DNA of 64,000 bases from Sphingomonas yantingensis (GTDB lineage Bacteria; Pseudomonadota; Alphaproteobacteria; Sphingomonadales; Sphingomonadaceae). Positions 33,423 through 41,534 of this stretch are shown here, in pieces. The position numbers were made by a program, and so were the translations under genes. Where the stretch lies: assembly GCF_014199325.1 (NCBI RefSeq), contig NZ_JACIJJ010000002.1:124001-188000 (forward strand). Reading direction: 5' to 3'. Below the pieces are notes generated by a model that worked only from the letters and a program-made list of their open reading frames with translations, was not told the origin of the DNA and did no database searches. How positions within the stretch are numbered: the first letter of the stretch is position 1; each line of letters begins with the position of its first letter.

Positions 33423-33503
33423 GCGCCCGATATAGGCGCGGCGGCTGCGATGTCGAAGGGGGAGGGGTGCACCCCGACGCGCGCTCGTACTCCCGAGCCC
33501 GCA

Positions 33504-33600
33504 GTACCCCGGCGAAGGCCGGGGTCCAGTTGTGGAACGGCAATGGTCACGCGGGACAACGGCGACCTTCCCAACTGGACCCCAGCCTTCGCCGGAGTAC
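33504..33600. repeat. Paired palindromic intergenic repeat, GTACCCCGGCGAAGG type
   Basis: GTACCCCGGCGAAGGCCGGG and its continuation TCCAGTTG are mirrored at 33572-33600 with two mismatches over 29 bp. The two inverted copies are separated by 39 bp. The core differs from the GTCACCCC family, but the layout is the same. It lies upstream of tldD and downstream of the zinc-finger gene. Confidence 0.85.
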
Positions 33601-33633
33601 GACTGGGGTGGGGATGAAGAGTGATATCAGCCC

Positions 33634-33709
33634 GTACTCCCGCGAAAGCGGGAGTCCGGGGCCGCAGGCGCTACGCTCGTGGCCCTAGGCTCCCGCTTTC
33701 GCGGAGCAC
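33634..33709. repeat. Paired palindromic intergenic repeat, GTACTCCCGCGAAAG type
   Basis: GTACTCCCGCGAAAGCGGGAG is answered by CTCCCGCTTTCGCGGAGCAC at the other end. This is a third core sequence with the same paired, inverted layout. Together with the element at 33504 it accounts for the 297-bp gap between tldD and the zinc-finger gene, where I see no coding sequence. Confidence 0.8.
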
Positions 33710-33719
33710 GGCGCGCGCC

Positions 33720-33947
33720 TTACCGCCCCGCGCCGTCGCCGTGGTCGCGAAGCTGCGCGTGGTCCGCCCCATCCGCCGGCCCGCCGATCAGGACGAAGCG
33801 GCGGTCGCAGTAACCGCAATCGACATAGCCGGTATCGTCGATCTGGAGCCACACGCGCGGATGGCCGAGCGCAGGCTCGATATCGCCCGCACCGTCACAG
33901 GCGACGCGGGTATTGGCGGTACGGATGAGTTCGGGCGGCGCGATCAT
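33720..33947 (-). CDS. Zinc-finger (CHCC-type) protein
   Basis: A 75-residue protein with the pattern of CHCC zinc-finger proteins related to the NDUFS6 subunit of complex I. The metal ligands appear to be Cys in RVACDG (about residue 16), His in [11 protein letters not shown] (about 28), and the pair [13 protein letters not shown] (about 42-54). In alphaproteobacteria such short proteins are free-standing and of unclear function. An in-frame ATG at 33983 would add 12 residues; I prefer 33947 (MIAPPELIR) because it matches the family N terminus. Repeats flank the gene on both sides. Confidence 0.82.
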   Translation of the reverse strand: MIAPPELIRTANTRVACDGAGDIEPALGHPRVWLQIDDTGYVDCGYCDRRFVLIGGPADGADHAQLRDHGDGAGR

Positions 33948-34006
33948 GGCGCGCCGATTAGCAGCGGTTGCGAGGAGCGGCAACGGGGTGCGCGCCCCTT
34001 CCTCAC

Positions 34007-34096
34007 GTCACCCCGGACCTGATCCGGGGTCCCGCTTCTTCTGCTACCTGCGCGGCGGGAAGAAGAAGCGGGATCCCGGCACAAGACCGGGATGAC
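34007..34096. repeat. Paired palindromic intergenic repeat, GTCACCCC type
   Basis: GTCACCCCGGACCTGATCCGGGGTCCCGCTTCTT is mirrored by AAGAAGCGGGATCCCGG...GGGATGAC. This is the first of two adjacent elements in the 327-bp gap between the zinc-finger gene and typA. I see no gene in this gap. Confidence 0.85.
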
Positions 34097-34122
34097 AGTG
34101 GCGGAAACGATGCAGCCGAGCC

Positions 34123-34216
34123 GTCATGCCGGAATTGTTCCGGCGTCCACCGTGCCCCAAGCGCCGTAATCGTCGCTTTGGCGGGGCCGGGGACCCCGGA
34201 ACCAGTCCGGGGTGAC
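34123..34216. repeat. Paired palindromic intergenic repeat, GTCATGCC/GTCACCCC type
   Basis: GTCATGCCGGAATTGTTCCGGCGTCCACC faces GGGGACCCCGGAACCAGTCCGGGGTGAC. It is more diverged than its neighbour 27 bp away. Tandem placement of two pairs is the densest packing in the window. Confidence 0.8.
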
Positions 34217-34274
34217 GTGAAGAGTGAGGTTGGCCGTCGCTCCCGACCCGAAGTCCGAAGCGACGGCCCTCCGA

Positions 34275-36092
34275 TCAGGCCGCCTTGGCGCGGCTCGCGC
34301 GCTTGCGCTCGTGCGGGTCGAGGAAGCGCTTGCGCAGGCGGATGGTCTTGGGCGTCACCTCGACCATCTCGTCGTCGTCGATATAGGCGATCGCCTGTTC
34401 CAGCGTCATCTTCCACGGCGGGGTCAGGCGGACGGTATCGTCTTTGCCCGACGCGCGGAAGTTGGTGAGCTGCTTGGACTTCATCGGGTTGACTTCGAGG
34501 TCCTCGGGCTTGGCGTTCTCGCCGATGATCATGCCCTCGTACAAGGCCTCGCCGACGCCGACCATCAGCACGCCGCGCTCCTCCAGAGGCCCGAGCGCAT
34601 AGGCATTGGCCTCACCCGAACCGTTCGAGATGAGGACGCCGTTCTTACGACCCTCGATCTGGCCCTTGTAGGGACCGTACTTCTCGAACAGGCGGTTCAT
34701 GATGCCGGTGCCGCGCGTGTCCGACAGGAACTCGCCGTGATAGCCGATCATGCCGCGGCTGGGCGCGGAGAAGGTGATGCGCGTCTTGCCGCCGCCCGAG
34801 GGACGCATGTCGGTCATCTCGGCCTTGCGGATGTTCATCTTCTCGACGACCGAGCCCGAATACTCCTCGTCCACGTCGATGATGACGGTCTCGTACGGCT
34901 CGGTCCGGCCGCCATTCTCGTCGGTGCCGAACAGCACGCGCGGACGGCTGATGCCGAGCTCGAAGCCCTCGCGGCGCATCGTCTCGATCAGCACGCCGAG
35001 CTGAAGCTCGCCGCGGCCGGCGACCTCGAAGCTGTCCTTGTCGGCGCTCTCGGTCACCTTGATCGCGACGTTCGATTCGGCCTCGCGCATCAGGCGGTCG
35101 CGGATCATGCGGCTGGTCACCTTGGTGCCCTCACGCCCCGCCATCGGAGAATCGTTGACGGCAAAGCGCATCGACAGCGTCGGCGGGTCGATCGGCTGCG
35201 CCTGGATCGGCTCGCTGACCGATACGTCGGCAATGGTGTTCGACACGGTGGCGACGGTGAGGCCGGCCAAGCTGATGATGTCGCCCGCCTGCGCCTCTTC
35301 GGTCGGCACGCGCTCAAGGCCCCGGAAGGTCATGATCTTCGACGCGCGGCCCGTCTCGATGACGTTGCCGTCCATGTCGAGCGCGTGGATCGCCTGGTTC
35401 ACCTTGACCTTGCCGCTGGTGACGCGGCCCGTCAGCACGCGGCCGAGGAAGTTGTCGCGGTCGAGCAGCGTAACGAGGAAGGTGAACGGCGCCTCCGCAT
35501 CGAGCGCCGGCGGCGGGACGTGGTCAACGATCTTTTGGAAGAGCGGCGTCAGCGTGCCCTCGCGGCGGTCCGGATCCTCGCTCGCATAGCCGTTGCGGCC
35601 CGAGGCGTAGAGGACCGGGAAGTCGAGCTGCTCGTCATTGGCGTCGAGCGACACGAATAGGTCGAACACCTCGTCCAGCACTTCCTGGATGCGCTGGTCG
35701 GGGCGGTCCACCTTGTTGACGACGACGATGGGCTTCAGGCCGAGCGCCAGCGCCTTGCCGGTCACGAACTTCGTTTGCGGCATCGCGCCTTCGGACGAAT
35801 CGACCAGCAGGACGACGCCGTCGACCATCGACAGGATGCGCTCCACCTCGCCGCCGAAATCGGCGTGGCCGGGGGTGTCGACGATGTTGATGCGCGTGCC
35901 TTCCCACTCGATCGAGGTGGGCTTGGCGAGGATGGTGATCCCGCGCTCCTTTTCGAGGTCGTTCGAATCCATCGCGCGCTCTTCGACGCGCTGGTTGTCG
36001 CGGAAGGTGCCCGACTGGCGGAAGAGCTGGTCGACGAGCGTGGTCTTGCCATGGTCGACGTGGGCGATGATCGCCACGTTGCGGAGGTTCAT
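34275..36092 (-). CDS. typA: Ribosome-associated translational GTPase TypA/BipA
   Basis: A translation-factor-like GTPase that helps 50S assembly and stress growth. The 605-residue protein has the G1 motif AHVDHGKT (about residues 10-17), the [17 protein letters not shown]3 region (about 72-87), the [10 protein letters not shown]4 (about 128-136), EF-G-like domains and the BipA-specific C-terminal domain with [14 protein letters not shown] (about 585-598). Length is standard. A weak -35/-10 pair (TTTCGC, 17 bp, TAAGCG at 36175-36147) precedes it. Confidence 0.97.
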   Translation of the reverse strand: MNLRNVAIIAHVDHGKTTLVDQLFRQSGTFRDNQRVEERAMDSNDLEKERGITILAKPTSIEWEGTRINIVDTPGHADFGGEVERILSMVDGVVLLVDSSEGAMPQTKFVTGKALALGLKPIVVVNKVDRPDQRIQEVLDEVFDLFVSLDANDEQLDFPVLYASGRNGYASEDPDRREGTLTPLFQKIVDHVPPPALDAEAPFTFLVTLLDRDNFLGRVLTGRVTSGKVKVNQAIHALDMDGNVIETGRASKIMTFRGLERVPTEEAQAGDIISLAGLTVATVSNTIADVSVSEPIQAQPIDPPTLSMRFAVNDSPMAGREGTKVTSRMIRDRLMREAESNVAIKVTESADKDSFEVAGRGELQLGVLIETMRREGFELGISRPRVLFGTDENGGRTEPYETVIIDVDEEYSGSVVEKMNIRKAEMTDMRPSGGGKTRITFSAPSRGMIGYHGEFLSDTRGTGIMNRLFEKYGPYKGQIEGRKNGVLISNGSGEANAYALGPLEERGVLMVGVGEALYEGMIIGENAKPEDLEVNPMKSKQLTNFRASGKDDTVRLTPPWKMTLEQAIAYIDDDEMVEVTPKTIRLRKRFLDPHERKRASRAKAA

Positions 36093-36207
36093 ACGTGTTC
36101 CGTTGGGTTTGGGTTGGCCGCGCCCGTTACGCAGGCATCGGGCGCGCGCTTAGCCTATTTGCCGCGATTGCGAAAGGGGCGGGGTGTGCGAGCGTCCTTC
36201 CTTCTTC

Positions 36208-36295
36208 GTCACCCCGGACTAGATCCGGGGTCCCGCTTCTTCTTGCGCGCGTCGAAGAAGAAAGAAGCGGGATCCCGGATCAAGTCCGGGATGAC
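36208..36295. repeat. Paired palindromic intergenic repeat, GTCACCCC type
   Basis: GTCACCCCGGACTAGATCCGGGGTCCCGCTTCTT is mirrored by AAGAAGCGGGATCCCGGATC...GGGATGAC. It lies between typA and the DUF72 gene, both on the minus strand. Confidence 0.85.
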
Positions 36296-36299
36296 GGGG

Positions 36300-37103
36300 T
36301 CAGGGGCGGCCGACGCGCTCGATCAGCGCCTGGGCCGCCGCGGGGGCGCGCTCCTTCGCACCGTTGATCATGAAGGCGAATACGTCGCGCGGTTTCGCTG
36401 GCGCCGGATCGCCGGCGGTCGGCAGGTCGCCCGCCGGCTTGCCCGCGGCCCAGGCGCGCACCCAGTCGGCGAAGCGGTCGATCGTCGCCGCGGGAAAACC
36501 CTGCGGCTCGTCCGCGATCGCATTCTCGAACCGCGCATAGACGAAGTCGCCGCTCACGTCGCCGAGCCCCGGATAGTCGTCGGACCAGGCATTGACGATC
36601 GCCACCCCCGCCGCCCGCGCCATCGCGACGAAGGCGGGGTCGCGGAAGCTCTCGTGGCGAACATGCACCGCGTGGCGCAGCTTCACCCCATCCTGCGCGG
36701 CCGGCAGTAGTTTCAGGAACGCGCCGAAATCGTCGGCATCGAACTTCTTGGTCGCCATGAACTGCCACAGGATCGGGCCGAGCTTGTCGCCAAGCGCGGT
36801 GATCCCTTGACCCAGGAACCGCTCGATCGATTCGCCCGCCTCGGCCAGAACCTTGCGGTTGGTGACGTAGCGCGATGCCTTGGCGGTGAATACGAAGCCG
36901 TCGGGCACCGCCTTTGCCCAGGTCTCGAAGCTCGCCGGCTTGAAGCTCGAATAATAGGTGCCGTTGATCTCGATCGCGGTCATCGCGCTCGCGGCGTGTT
37001 CGAGCTCGCGCTTCTGCGCCAGCCCCTCCGGATAGAAGGTGCCGCCGCGCCACGGTTCGTAGGTCCAGCCGCCGATGCCGACGCGTATCGTGCCTTTGCT
37101 CAT
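36300..37103 (-). CDS. DUF72 domain protein (TIM-barrel-like)
   Basis: A 267-residue DUF72-family protein. Characteristic blocks are RVGIGGWTYEPWRGGTFYPEGL (about residues 7-28), EINGTYYSSFKPASFETWAK (about 46-65) and FVFTAKASRYVTN (about 70-82). The family adopts a TIM-barrel fold and has no firmly established reaction. The start at 37103 is chosen because the family N terminus begins there; the frame stays open upstream without similarity. It is divergent from the DUF3616 gene, with a 66-bp gap. Confidence 0.88.
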   Translation of the reverse strand: MSKGTIRVGIGGWTYEPWRGGTFYPEGLAQKRELEHAASAMTAIEINGTYYSSFKPASFETWAKAVPDGFVFTAKASRYVTNRKVLAEAGESIERFLGQGITALGDKLGPILWQFMATKKFDADDFGAFLKLLPAAQDGVKLRHAVHVRHESFRDPAFVAMARAAGVAIVNAWSDDYPGLGDVSGDFVYARFENAIADEPQGFPAATIDRFADWVRAWAAGKPAGDLPTAGDPAPAKPRDVFAFMINGAKERAPAAAQALIERVGRP

Positions 37104-37169
37104 GCCTAACCCCCTAGCAGCTTGCGCGCGGTCGTGCGACGCTTCGCCGCCGTAACGAGAGGTCGCCCC

Positions 37170-38276
37170 ATGCTTCCCCGCCAGAGTTTCACCGCCGATC
37201 GCCTGCCCGCCCCGCGCGCCGCGGTGGGGCATATCCGCCTCGAGTTCCGGGGCGCGGCCGACGACGACCATCCGATGCACGACCTGTCAGGTGCGGCGTT
37301 CGTCGGCACGACGCTGTTCGTGGCGGGGGACGAGGGCGCGCGGCTGGAGCGGCTGGTGCCGACCGCGCCGGGCGTCTGGGGCGAGCACCGCGCGTTCGAC
37401 CTCGTCGCGCTGCTGGGCCTTGAGGACGAGGGCGAGATCGACGTCGAGGGGCTTGCCTATGCCGAGGACGACTGGCTGTGGGTGACGGGCAGCCACGCGC
37501 GCACCCGGCCCAAGCCCAAGCGGCGCGAGGGCGAGGACGGTGCCCCGCGCATCGACGTGGCGAAGATGGCGAACCTCAAGGACACGCGCGCGCGCTGCGT
37601 GCTCGCGCGGCTGCCGCTGGCGGTGGGCGCGGATGGCCGCGTCGAGCCGGTCGCGCGCGACGGGAAGCGGCGGGCGGGGCATGTCAAGCTGACCAAGGCG
37701 CATGGCAGCAGGCTCGCCCGCCTGTTCGCCGAGCACCCGCTGACCGGCCCCTTCACACAGATCGCGGCGAAGGAGGGCGGGCTGGATATCGAAGGGATCG
37801 CGGTGGCGGGCGGGCGCGTCGCACTCGGCATGCGCGGGCCGGTGATCGCCGACTTCGCGCTGATCGCCGAGCCCAATATCGTGCCTAAGAAGCGCGGGCG
37901 GCTGCACGTGACACCCGGGTTGTCGATCCGGCTGGTCGACTTGCACGGCATGGGCATCCGCGATCTGAAGGTCGATGGCGACGACCTCGTCATCCTTGCC
38001 GGGCCGACCCAGGCGATCGACGGACGCTGCGCGGTGTTCCGGTGGGAGGGGTGGCGCCACGACCTGCCCGCTGATGCTGAGGAGGCAGTGGTCCACCGCC
38101 CGCGCCACCTGTTCGACCTGCCCGTGCGGATGGGTGTCGATCGGCCCGAGGCGATCGACTGGCTGCCGGGCGGGGCCGGGCGGCGGCTGGTGGTGCTGCA
38201 CGACGGCCCATGCCCCGACCGTGTCGACGCCAACCGGTGCGCGGTGACGGGCGACGTCATCGCGCTGGCGGGGTGA
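37170..38276 (+). CDS. DUF3616-like protein
   Basis: A 368-residue soluble protein without signal peptide. It contains repeated beta-strand units (GAAFVGTTLFVAGDEGARL, GLAYAEDDWLWVTGSH, IEGIAVAGGRVALGMRG, LKVDGDDLVILAGPT) compatible with a beta-propeller, and resembles the DUF3616 family. Function is unknown. A basic stretch (RTRPKPKRREGED) is inserted after the second strand pair. GAGAGG lies seven bases before the ATG at 37170; an in-frame ATG at 37122 is less likely. It ends 4 bp before the convergent small membrane protein gene. Confidence 0.72.
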   Translation: MLPRQSFTADRLPAPRAAVGHIRLEFRGAADDDHPMHDLSGAAFVGTTLFVAGDEGARLERLVPTAPGVWGEHRAFDLVALLGLEDEGEIDVEGLAYAEDDWLWVTGSHARTRPKPKRREGEDGAPRIDVAKMANLKDTRARCVLARLPLAVGADGRVEPVARDGKRRAGHVKLTKAHGSRLARLFAEHPLTGPFTQIAAKEGGLDIEGIAVAGGRVALGMRGPVIADFALIAEPNIVPKKRGRLHVTPGLSIRLVDLHGMGIRDLKVDGDDLVILAGPTQAIDGRCAVFRWEGWRHDLPADAEEAVVHRPRHLFDLPVRMGVDRPEAIDWLPGGAGRRLVVLHDGPCPDRVDANRCAVTGDVIALAG

Positions 38277-38280
38277 GGCT

Positions 38281-38583
38281 TCAGGGTTCGCTGCGCACCG
38301 CGCCGCGATCGGCGACGAGGCTGGGCGAGGGGCCGGTGGCAGGACGTAGCGCCTCTCGATCTTCGGCAGCGACCGGCGCGGTCGGATCGGGCCGGAAATG
38401 CTCGGGCGCGCGATCTTCGGCGGTGGGTCGCGGCGTGTCCCGGTCGAGATCAGGGGCCGAGTGGCCCTCGTCGGGCGAGCGCCGCGCCGCCAGCGTCCAG
38501 GCGGCGATGCCCGCCGCGCCGGCGAGCACGCCGATAGCGGCGGCGATCAGCGGCAGGTTGGAATTGCGGTCGAGCGCGGCCAT
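38281..38583 (-). CDS. Small single-span membrane protein, unknown function
   Basis: A 100-residue protein with one membrane helix near the N terminus (LPLIAAAIGVLAGAAGIAAWTLAA, about residues 10-33), followed by a hydrophilic, Pro/Glu/Asp-rich tail that is probably disordered. No motif is recognised. AAAGGAAC precedes the ATG with good spacing. It is flanked by a palindromic repeat. Confidence 0.6.
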   Translation of the reverse strand: MAALDRNSNLPLIAAAIGVLAGAAGIAAWTLAARRSPDEGHSAPDLDRDTPRPTAEDRAPEHFRPDPTAPVAAEDREALRPATGPSPSLVADRGAVRSEP

Positions 38584-38658
38584 GTCGTTCCTTTCAAAGC
38601 AGTTTTCCGCTCAACCAGTGTCGGCGGCCGCGGTTCCGGCCCGCAGCTCGCCGTACAC

Positions 38659-38691
38659 GTCACCCCGGCCCCTGGATCAAGTCCGGGGTGA
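38659..38691. repeat. Single palindromic repeat unit, GTCACCCC type
   Basis: GTCACCCCGGCCCCTGGATCAAGTCCGGGGTGA is one compact copy: the ends of the usual pair are joined with most of the middle missing. It lies about 18 bp before the start of the 2-hydroxyacid dehydrogenase gene. Confidence 0.75.
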
Positions 38692-38708
38692 GGGGGTTTT
38701 TTGAGGTG

Positions 38709-39641
38709 ATGACCCATCCCATGATCCTCCAACTCTCGCCCATGTCCGCCGATCTCGAGGCTGCGCTCGACGCGCGGGGCGAGCGGGTACGGGTCGAGCC
38801 CGATGCGGACTGGCTCGCCGCTAACGCCGATGACGTGCGCATCATCGTGACCGGTGGCCAAACCGGCGCGCCGCGCGAGCTGGTCGAGGCGCTGCCGAAT
38901 CTCGGCCTGATCGCGATCAACGGCGTCGGGTTCGACAAGGTCGATATCGCCCATGCCGCTGCGCGCGGTGTGACTGTCACCAACACGCCGGGCGTGCTGA
39001 CCGACGATGTGGCCGACCTCGCCATCGGGCTCGTCATCGGCCTGCTCCGAGACTTCCCGCGTGCCGACGCGCATGTGCGCAGCGGCGCTTGGACGAACGG
39101 CGACCTGCCGCTGGCGCGGAAAGTGACCGGGCGGCGGTTCGGGATCGTCGGGCTCGGGCGGATCGGATCGGCGATCGCCGACCGGCTCGAGGCGTTCGGG
39201 CCGGTGGCCTACTCCGGTCGGACGCGGAAGCCGGTGGACCTGCCATTCCACCTCGATGCCGCCTCGCTCGCGGCGGCGAGCGACGTGCTAATCGTCGCCG
39301 CCGCCGCTTCGGCGGAGACGCGGCACCTGATCGACGCGCGCGTGCTCGAAGCGCTCGGGCCGGGCGGCGTGCTCGTCAACGTCGCGCGCGGGTCGGTGGT
39401 GGACGAGGACGCGCTGGTGGCCGCGATCGCCGAACGGCGCATCGCCGGCGCTGCGCTCGACGTGTTCGCCGACGAGCCGAACGTGCCGCCCGTGCTGGTC
39501 GACAGCGACCGCACGATGCTGACACCGCATATCGCCAGTGCGACGGTGGAGACACGCGCGGCGATGGCGGCGCTGGTGCTCGACAATATCGACGCGTTCC
39601 TTGCCGGCCGGCCGCTGCCGACGCCTATCCCGCCGCCCTGA
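38709..39641 (+). CDS. D-isomer-specific 2-hydroxyacid dehydrogenase
   Basis: An NAD(P)-dependent reductase/dehydrogenase of 2-keto or 2-hydroxy acids, 310 residues. The Rossmann motif GIVGLGRIGSAIADRL is at about 141-156. The catalytic triad positions appear as the Arg in NVARGSVVDE (about 227-236), Glu in DVFADEPNVP (about 253-262) and His in MLTPHIAS (about 272-279). The substrate is probably glyoxylate, hydroxypyruvate or a related acid. The start may instead be the ATG at 38721. It precedes the accessory catabolic cluster and overlaps the end of the convergent LysR gene by 17 bp, but its part in the cluster is not certain. Confidence 0.9.
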   Translation: MTHPMILQLSPMSADLEAALDARGERVRVEPDADWLAANADDVRIIVTGGQTGAPRELVEALPNLGLIAINGVGFDKVDIAHAAARGVTVTNTPGVLTDDVADLAIGLVIGLLRDFPRADAHVRSGAWTNGDLPLARKVTGRRFGIVGLGRIGSAIADRLEAFGPVAYSGRTRKPVDLPFHLDAASLAAASDVLIVAAAASAETRHLIDARVLEALGPGGVLVNVARGSVVDEDALVAAIAERRIAGAALDVFADEPNVPPVLVDSDRTMLTPHIASATVETRAAMAALVLDNIDAFLAGRPLPTPIPPP

Positions 39642-40521
39642 TCCGCTCGATCAGCCAGCGCAGCCCCGGATCGCCGCGGCGGGTCAGGTGGTACTGCGCC
39701 ATTTCGGTGAGCGGCGGGATTGCGATCGGCGGCGCAGCGATGGCGAGCTCGAACCGTTCGGCGAGCAGCGTCGCGAGCCGCTTTTGGATCAACGTCAGCC
39801 AGTCGGTTTCGATCAAAAGCCACGGCAGCGGCGTGAACGACGGCGCCACCGCCGCCACCCGGCGGCTGATCCCCAGCCGCTCCAGATAGGCGTCGCCGAA
39901 GCTCGGCAGCCGACCCTCGCCGATTGCAACGAGCACGTGCGGCCAAGCCAGCATCGCCTCGGTCGAGAGTGGCCCCGCCAGCGCCGGATGCCCCGCGCGC
40001 CCGACCACGACATATTCGTCCTCCAGCAGCGCATCCGACGGCATCTCGGGCGTGAGGTACGGCTCGAGCGTGATGAGCAGGTCGATGCCGCCGCTCTCGA
40101 TGAGTTCGAACCGTCGCTCGCTGGGCAGGAGCAGGTCGATGCGGACGTTGGGCGCCTCCACCGCCAACCGCGCGATCAGCGGGAACAGGACCGCGGTGGC
40201 GATATAGTCCGACGCCATGATCCGGAAGCTGCGCGCTGACGTCGCCGGGTCGAAGTGGCGGGAAGCGGCGATCAGCCCCTCCATCGTGCCGAGCGCGGCG
40301 CGCACCTGCGGCCCTAGCGCCTCGGCCAGGGGCGTCGGATACATGCGCTTGCCGCTGGCGACGAGCAGGTCGTCGGCGAAGAAGCTCCGCAGCCGATTGA
40401 GCGCGTTGCTCATCGCCGGTTGGCTGAGGTTCACGCGGGCGGCGGCACGCGACACGCTCCGCTCGGCGAGCAGCGCGTCGAAGGCGACGAGCAGGTTGAG
40501 GTCGAGGCCCTTGAAGCGCAA
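39625..40521 (-). CDS. LysR-type regulator 1 of the accessory catabolic cluster (TTG start likely)
   Basis: A 298-residue LysR regulator of the NodD/NahR-like group, with the HTH at residues about 7-65 (NLLVAFDALLAERSVSRAAARVNLSQPAMSNALNRLR region) and an effector domain after about 95. An ATG at 40557 would give 310 residues, but the extra 12 residues are encoded inside a palindrome that looks like a LysR operator. A GGGAGG site six bases before the TTG at 40521 gives the usual LysR N terminus RFKGLDLNLL. I therefore place the start at 40521. It is divergent from the ring-cleavage operon at 40629 and probably controls it. Confidence 0.88.
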   Translation of the reverse strand: MRFKGLDLNLLVAFDALLAERSVSRAAARVNLSQPAMSNALNRLRSFFADDLLVASGKRMYPTPLAEALGPQVRAALGTMEGLIAASRHFDPATSARSFRIMASDYIATAVLFPLIARLAVEAPNVRIDLLLPSERRFELIESGGIDLLITLEPYLTPEMPSDALLEDEYVVVGRAGHPALAGPLSTEAMLAWPHVLVAIGEGRLPSFGDAYLERLGISRRVAAVAPSFTPLPWLLIETDWLTLIQKRLATLLAERFELAIAAPPIAIPPLTEMAQYHLTRRGDPGLRWLIERIRAAG

Positions 40522-40529
40522 TATGCCCT

Positions 40530-40550
40530 CCCATTCACGATCTGAATGGG
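40530..40550. promoter_or_regulatory. LysR-type T-N11-A palindrome before the ring-cleavage operon
   Basis: CCCATTCA-CGATC-TGAATGGG is a perfect 8-bp inverted repeat. Its core ATTCACGATCTGAAT (40533-40547) has the T-N11-A form. It lies 9 bp upstream of the proposed LysR TTG start and about 80 bp before the dioxygenase ATG. Confidence 0.65.
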
Positions 40551-40628
40551 AATGCATCGAAACAAAGATTTTCTCAATCGCTCTGCTGCCCGTTATCCAG
40601 CGCGCAACCAGTCAACAGGAGAGCGAAC

Positions 40629-41531
40629 ATGAGCCGCGTCACCGAAATCCGTTATGTCGGCTATGGCGTCACCGACCTCGATGCCGAGCGCACTTTCTAC
40701 CGCGACGTCTGGGGCCTCAAGGAAGTCGGTGAGCAGGACGGCATGTGGCACTTCGCCGCCGAGGGGAATGACGAACTTTACGTCGTCCGCCTGCGCGCAG
40801 CGGAAGAGAAGCGCATCGACGTGATCGCGCTCGCTGCCGACAGCGATGCCGATGTCGACGCGCTGCACGACAAGGTCGCGGCCGCCGGTTGCAAGGTGAT
40901 CTTCGCCCCGCGCGCGCTGACGACGCTGGGCGGCGGCTATGGCTTCCGCTTCTTCTCGCCCGACGGCCTGCCGTTCGAGGTGTCGGCGGGCGTCGAGCGC
41001 GGCACCGCGCGCGAGATGCAGCGCTGGGACGGCGTGCCGCAGAAGATCAGCCACATCGTCCTCCATTCGCCCGACCACAAGGCGGCGGTGCAGTTCTTCG
41101 AGGACGTGCTCGGCTTCCGCCTGTCGGACTGGCTGGGCGATTTCATGGCGTTCCTGCGCTGCAATTCGGCGCATCACCGCTTCGCCTTCCTGCCCGGCCC
41201 GCCGTGCCTCAACCACGTCGCCTACGACATGCTGACGGTCGACGACATGATGCGCGGCATCAACCGGCTGAAGAAGAAGGGCACCGACCTGCGCTGGGGA
41301 CCCGGCCGCCATACCGCGGGCAACAACACCTTCAGCTATTTCACGACGCCGAACGGCTTCGCGGTCGAATATACCTCGGAGCTGGAGGACGTGGATTTCG
41401 AAACGCACGAGCACAAGGTGCATGTCCCCGGCCCGCAGGTGATGGACCAGTGGGGCATCGGCGTCGGCGGTCCGCAGACGATGCCGCACCCGGAGGCCGA
41501 CAAGGGCCTGTTCGTGGCGGCGGAGGCCTGA
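40629..41531 (+). CDS. Type I extradiol ring-cleavage dioxygenase (VOC fold)
   Basis: A 300-residue two-domain VOC protein of the catechol 2,3-dioxygenase class. It should open a catechol-type ring next to the diol using Fe(II) (or Mn) and O2. The metal triad is in the C-terminal domain at the expected spacing: His142 (KISHIVLH), His196 (CLNHVAYD) and Glu247 (FAVEYTSE). Active-site helpers HTAGNNTFSYF (about 228-238) are also present. It is the first gene of a four-gene operon and starts 107 bp from the divergent LysR gene. It is unrelated to the type II LigAB dioxygenase. The substrate is unknown. AGGAG precedes the ATG. Confidence 0.9.
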   Translation: MSRVTEIRYVGYGVTDLDAERTFYRDVWGLKEVGEQDGMWHFAAEGNDELYVVRLRAAEEKRIDVIALAADSDADVDALHDKVAAAGCKVIFAPRALTTLGGGYGFRFFSPDGLPFEVSAGVERGTAREMQRWDGVPQKISHIVLHSPDHKAAVQFFEDVLGFRLSDWLGDFMAFLRCNSAHHRFAFLPGPPCLNHVAYDMLTVDDMMRGINRLKKKGTDLRWGPGRHTAGNNTFSYFTTPNGFAVEYTSELEDVDFETHEHKVHVPGPQVMDQWGIGVGGPQTMPHPEADKGLFVAAEA

Positions 41532-41534
41532 TCC

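Noticed and set aside
33504..34216. Dense repeats considered as a CRISPR array
   Set aside because: The units are palindromic inverted pairs with unequal spacing and different cores, not direct repeats with regular unique spacers, and no cas gene is present.
40629..41531. The dioxygenase considered as the missing protocatechuate 4,5-dioxygenase of the lig island
   Set aside because: It has the type I (VOC) fold with His142/His196/Glu247, whereas LigAB is a type II enzyme of two subunits; it also lies 24 kb away under another regulator.
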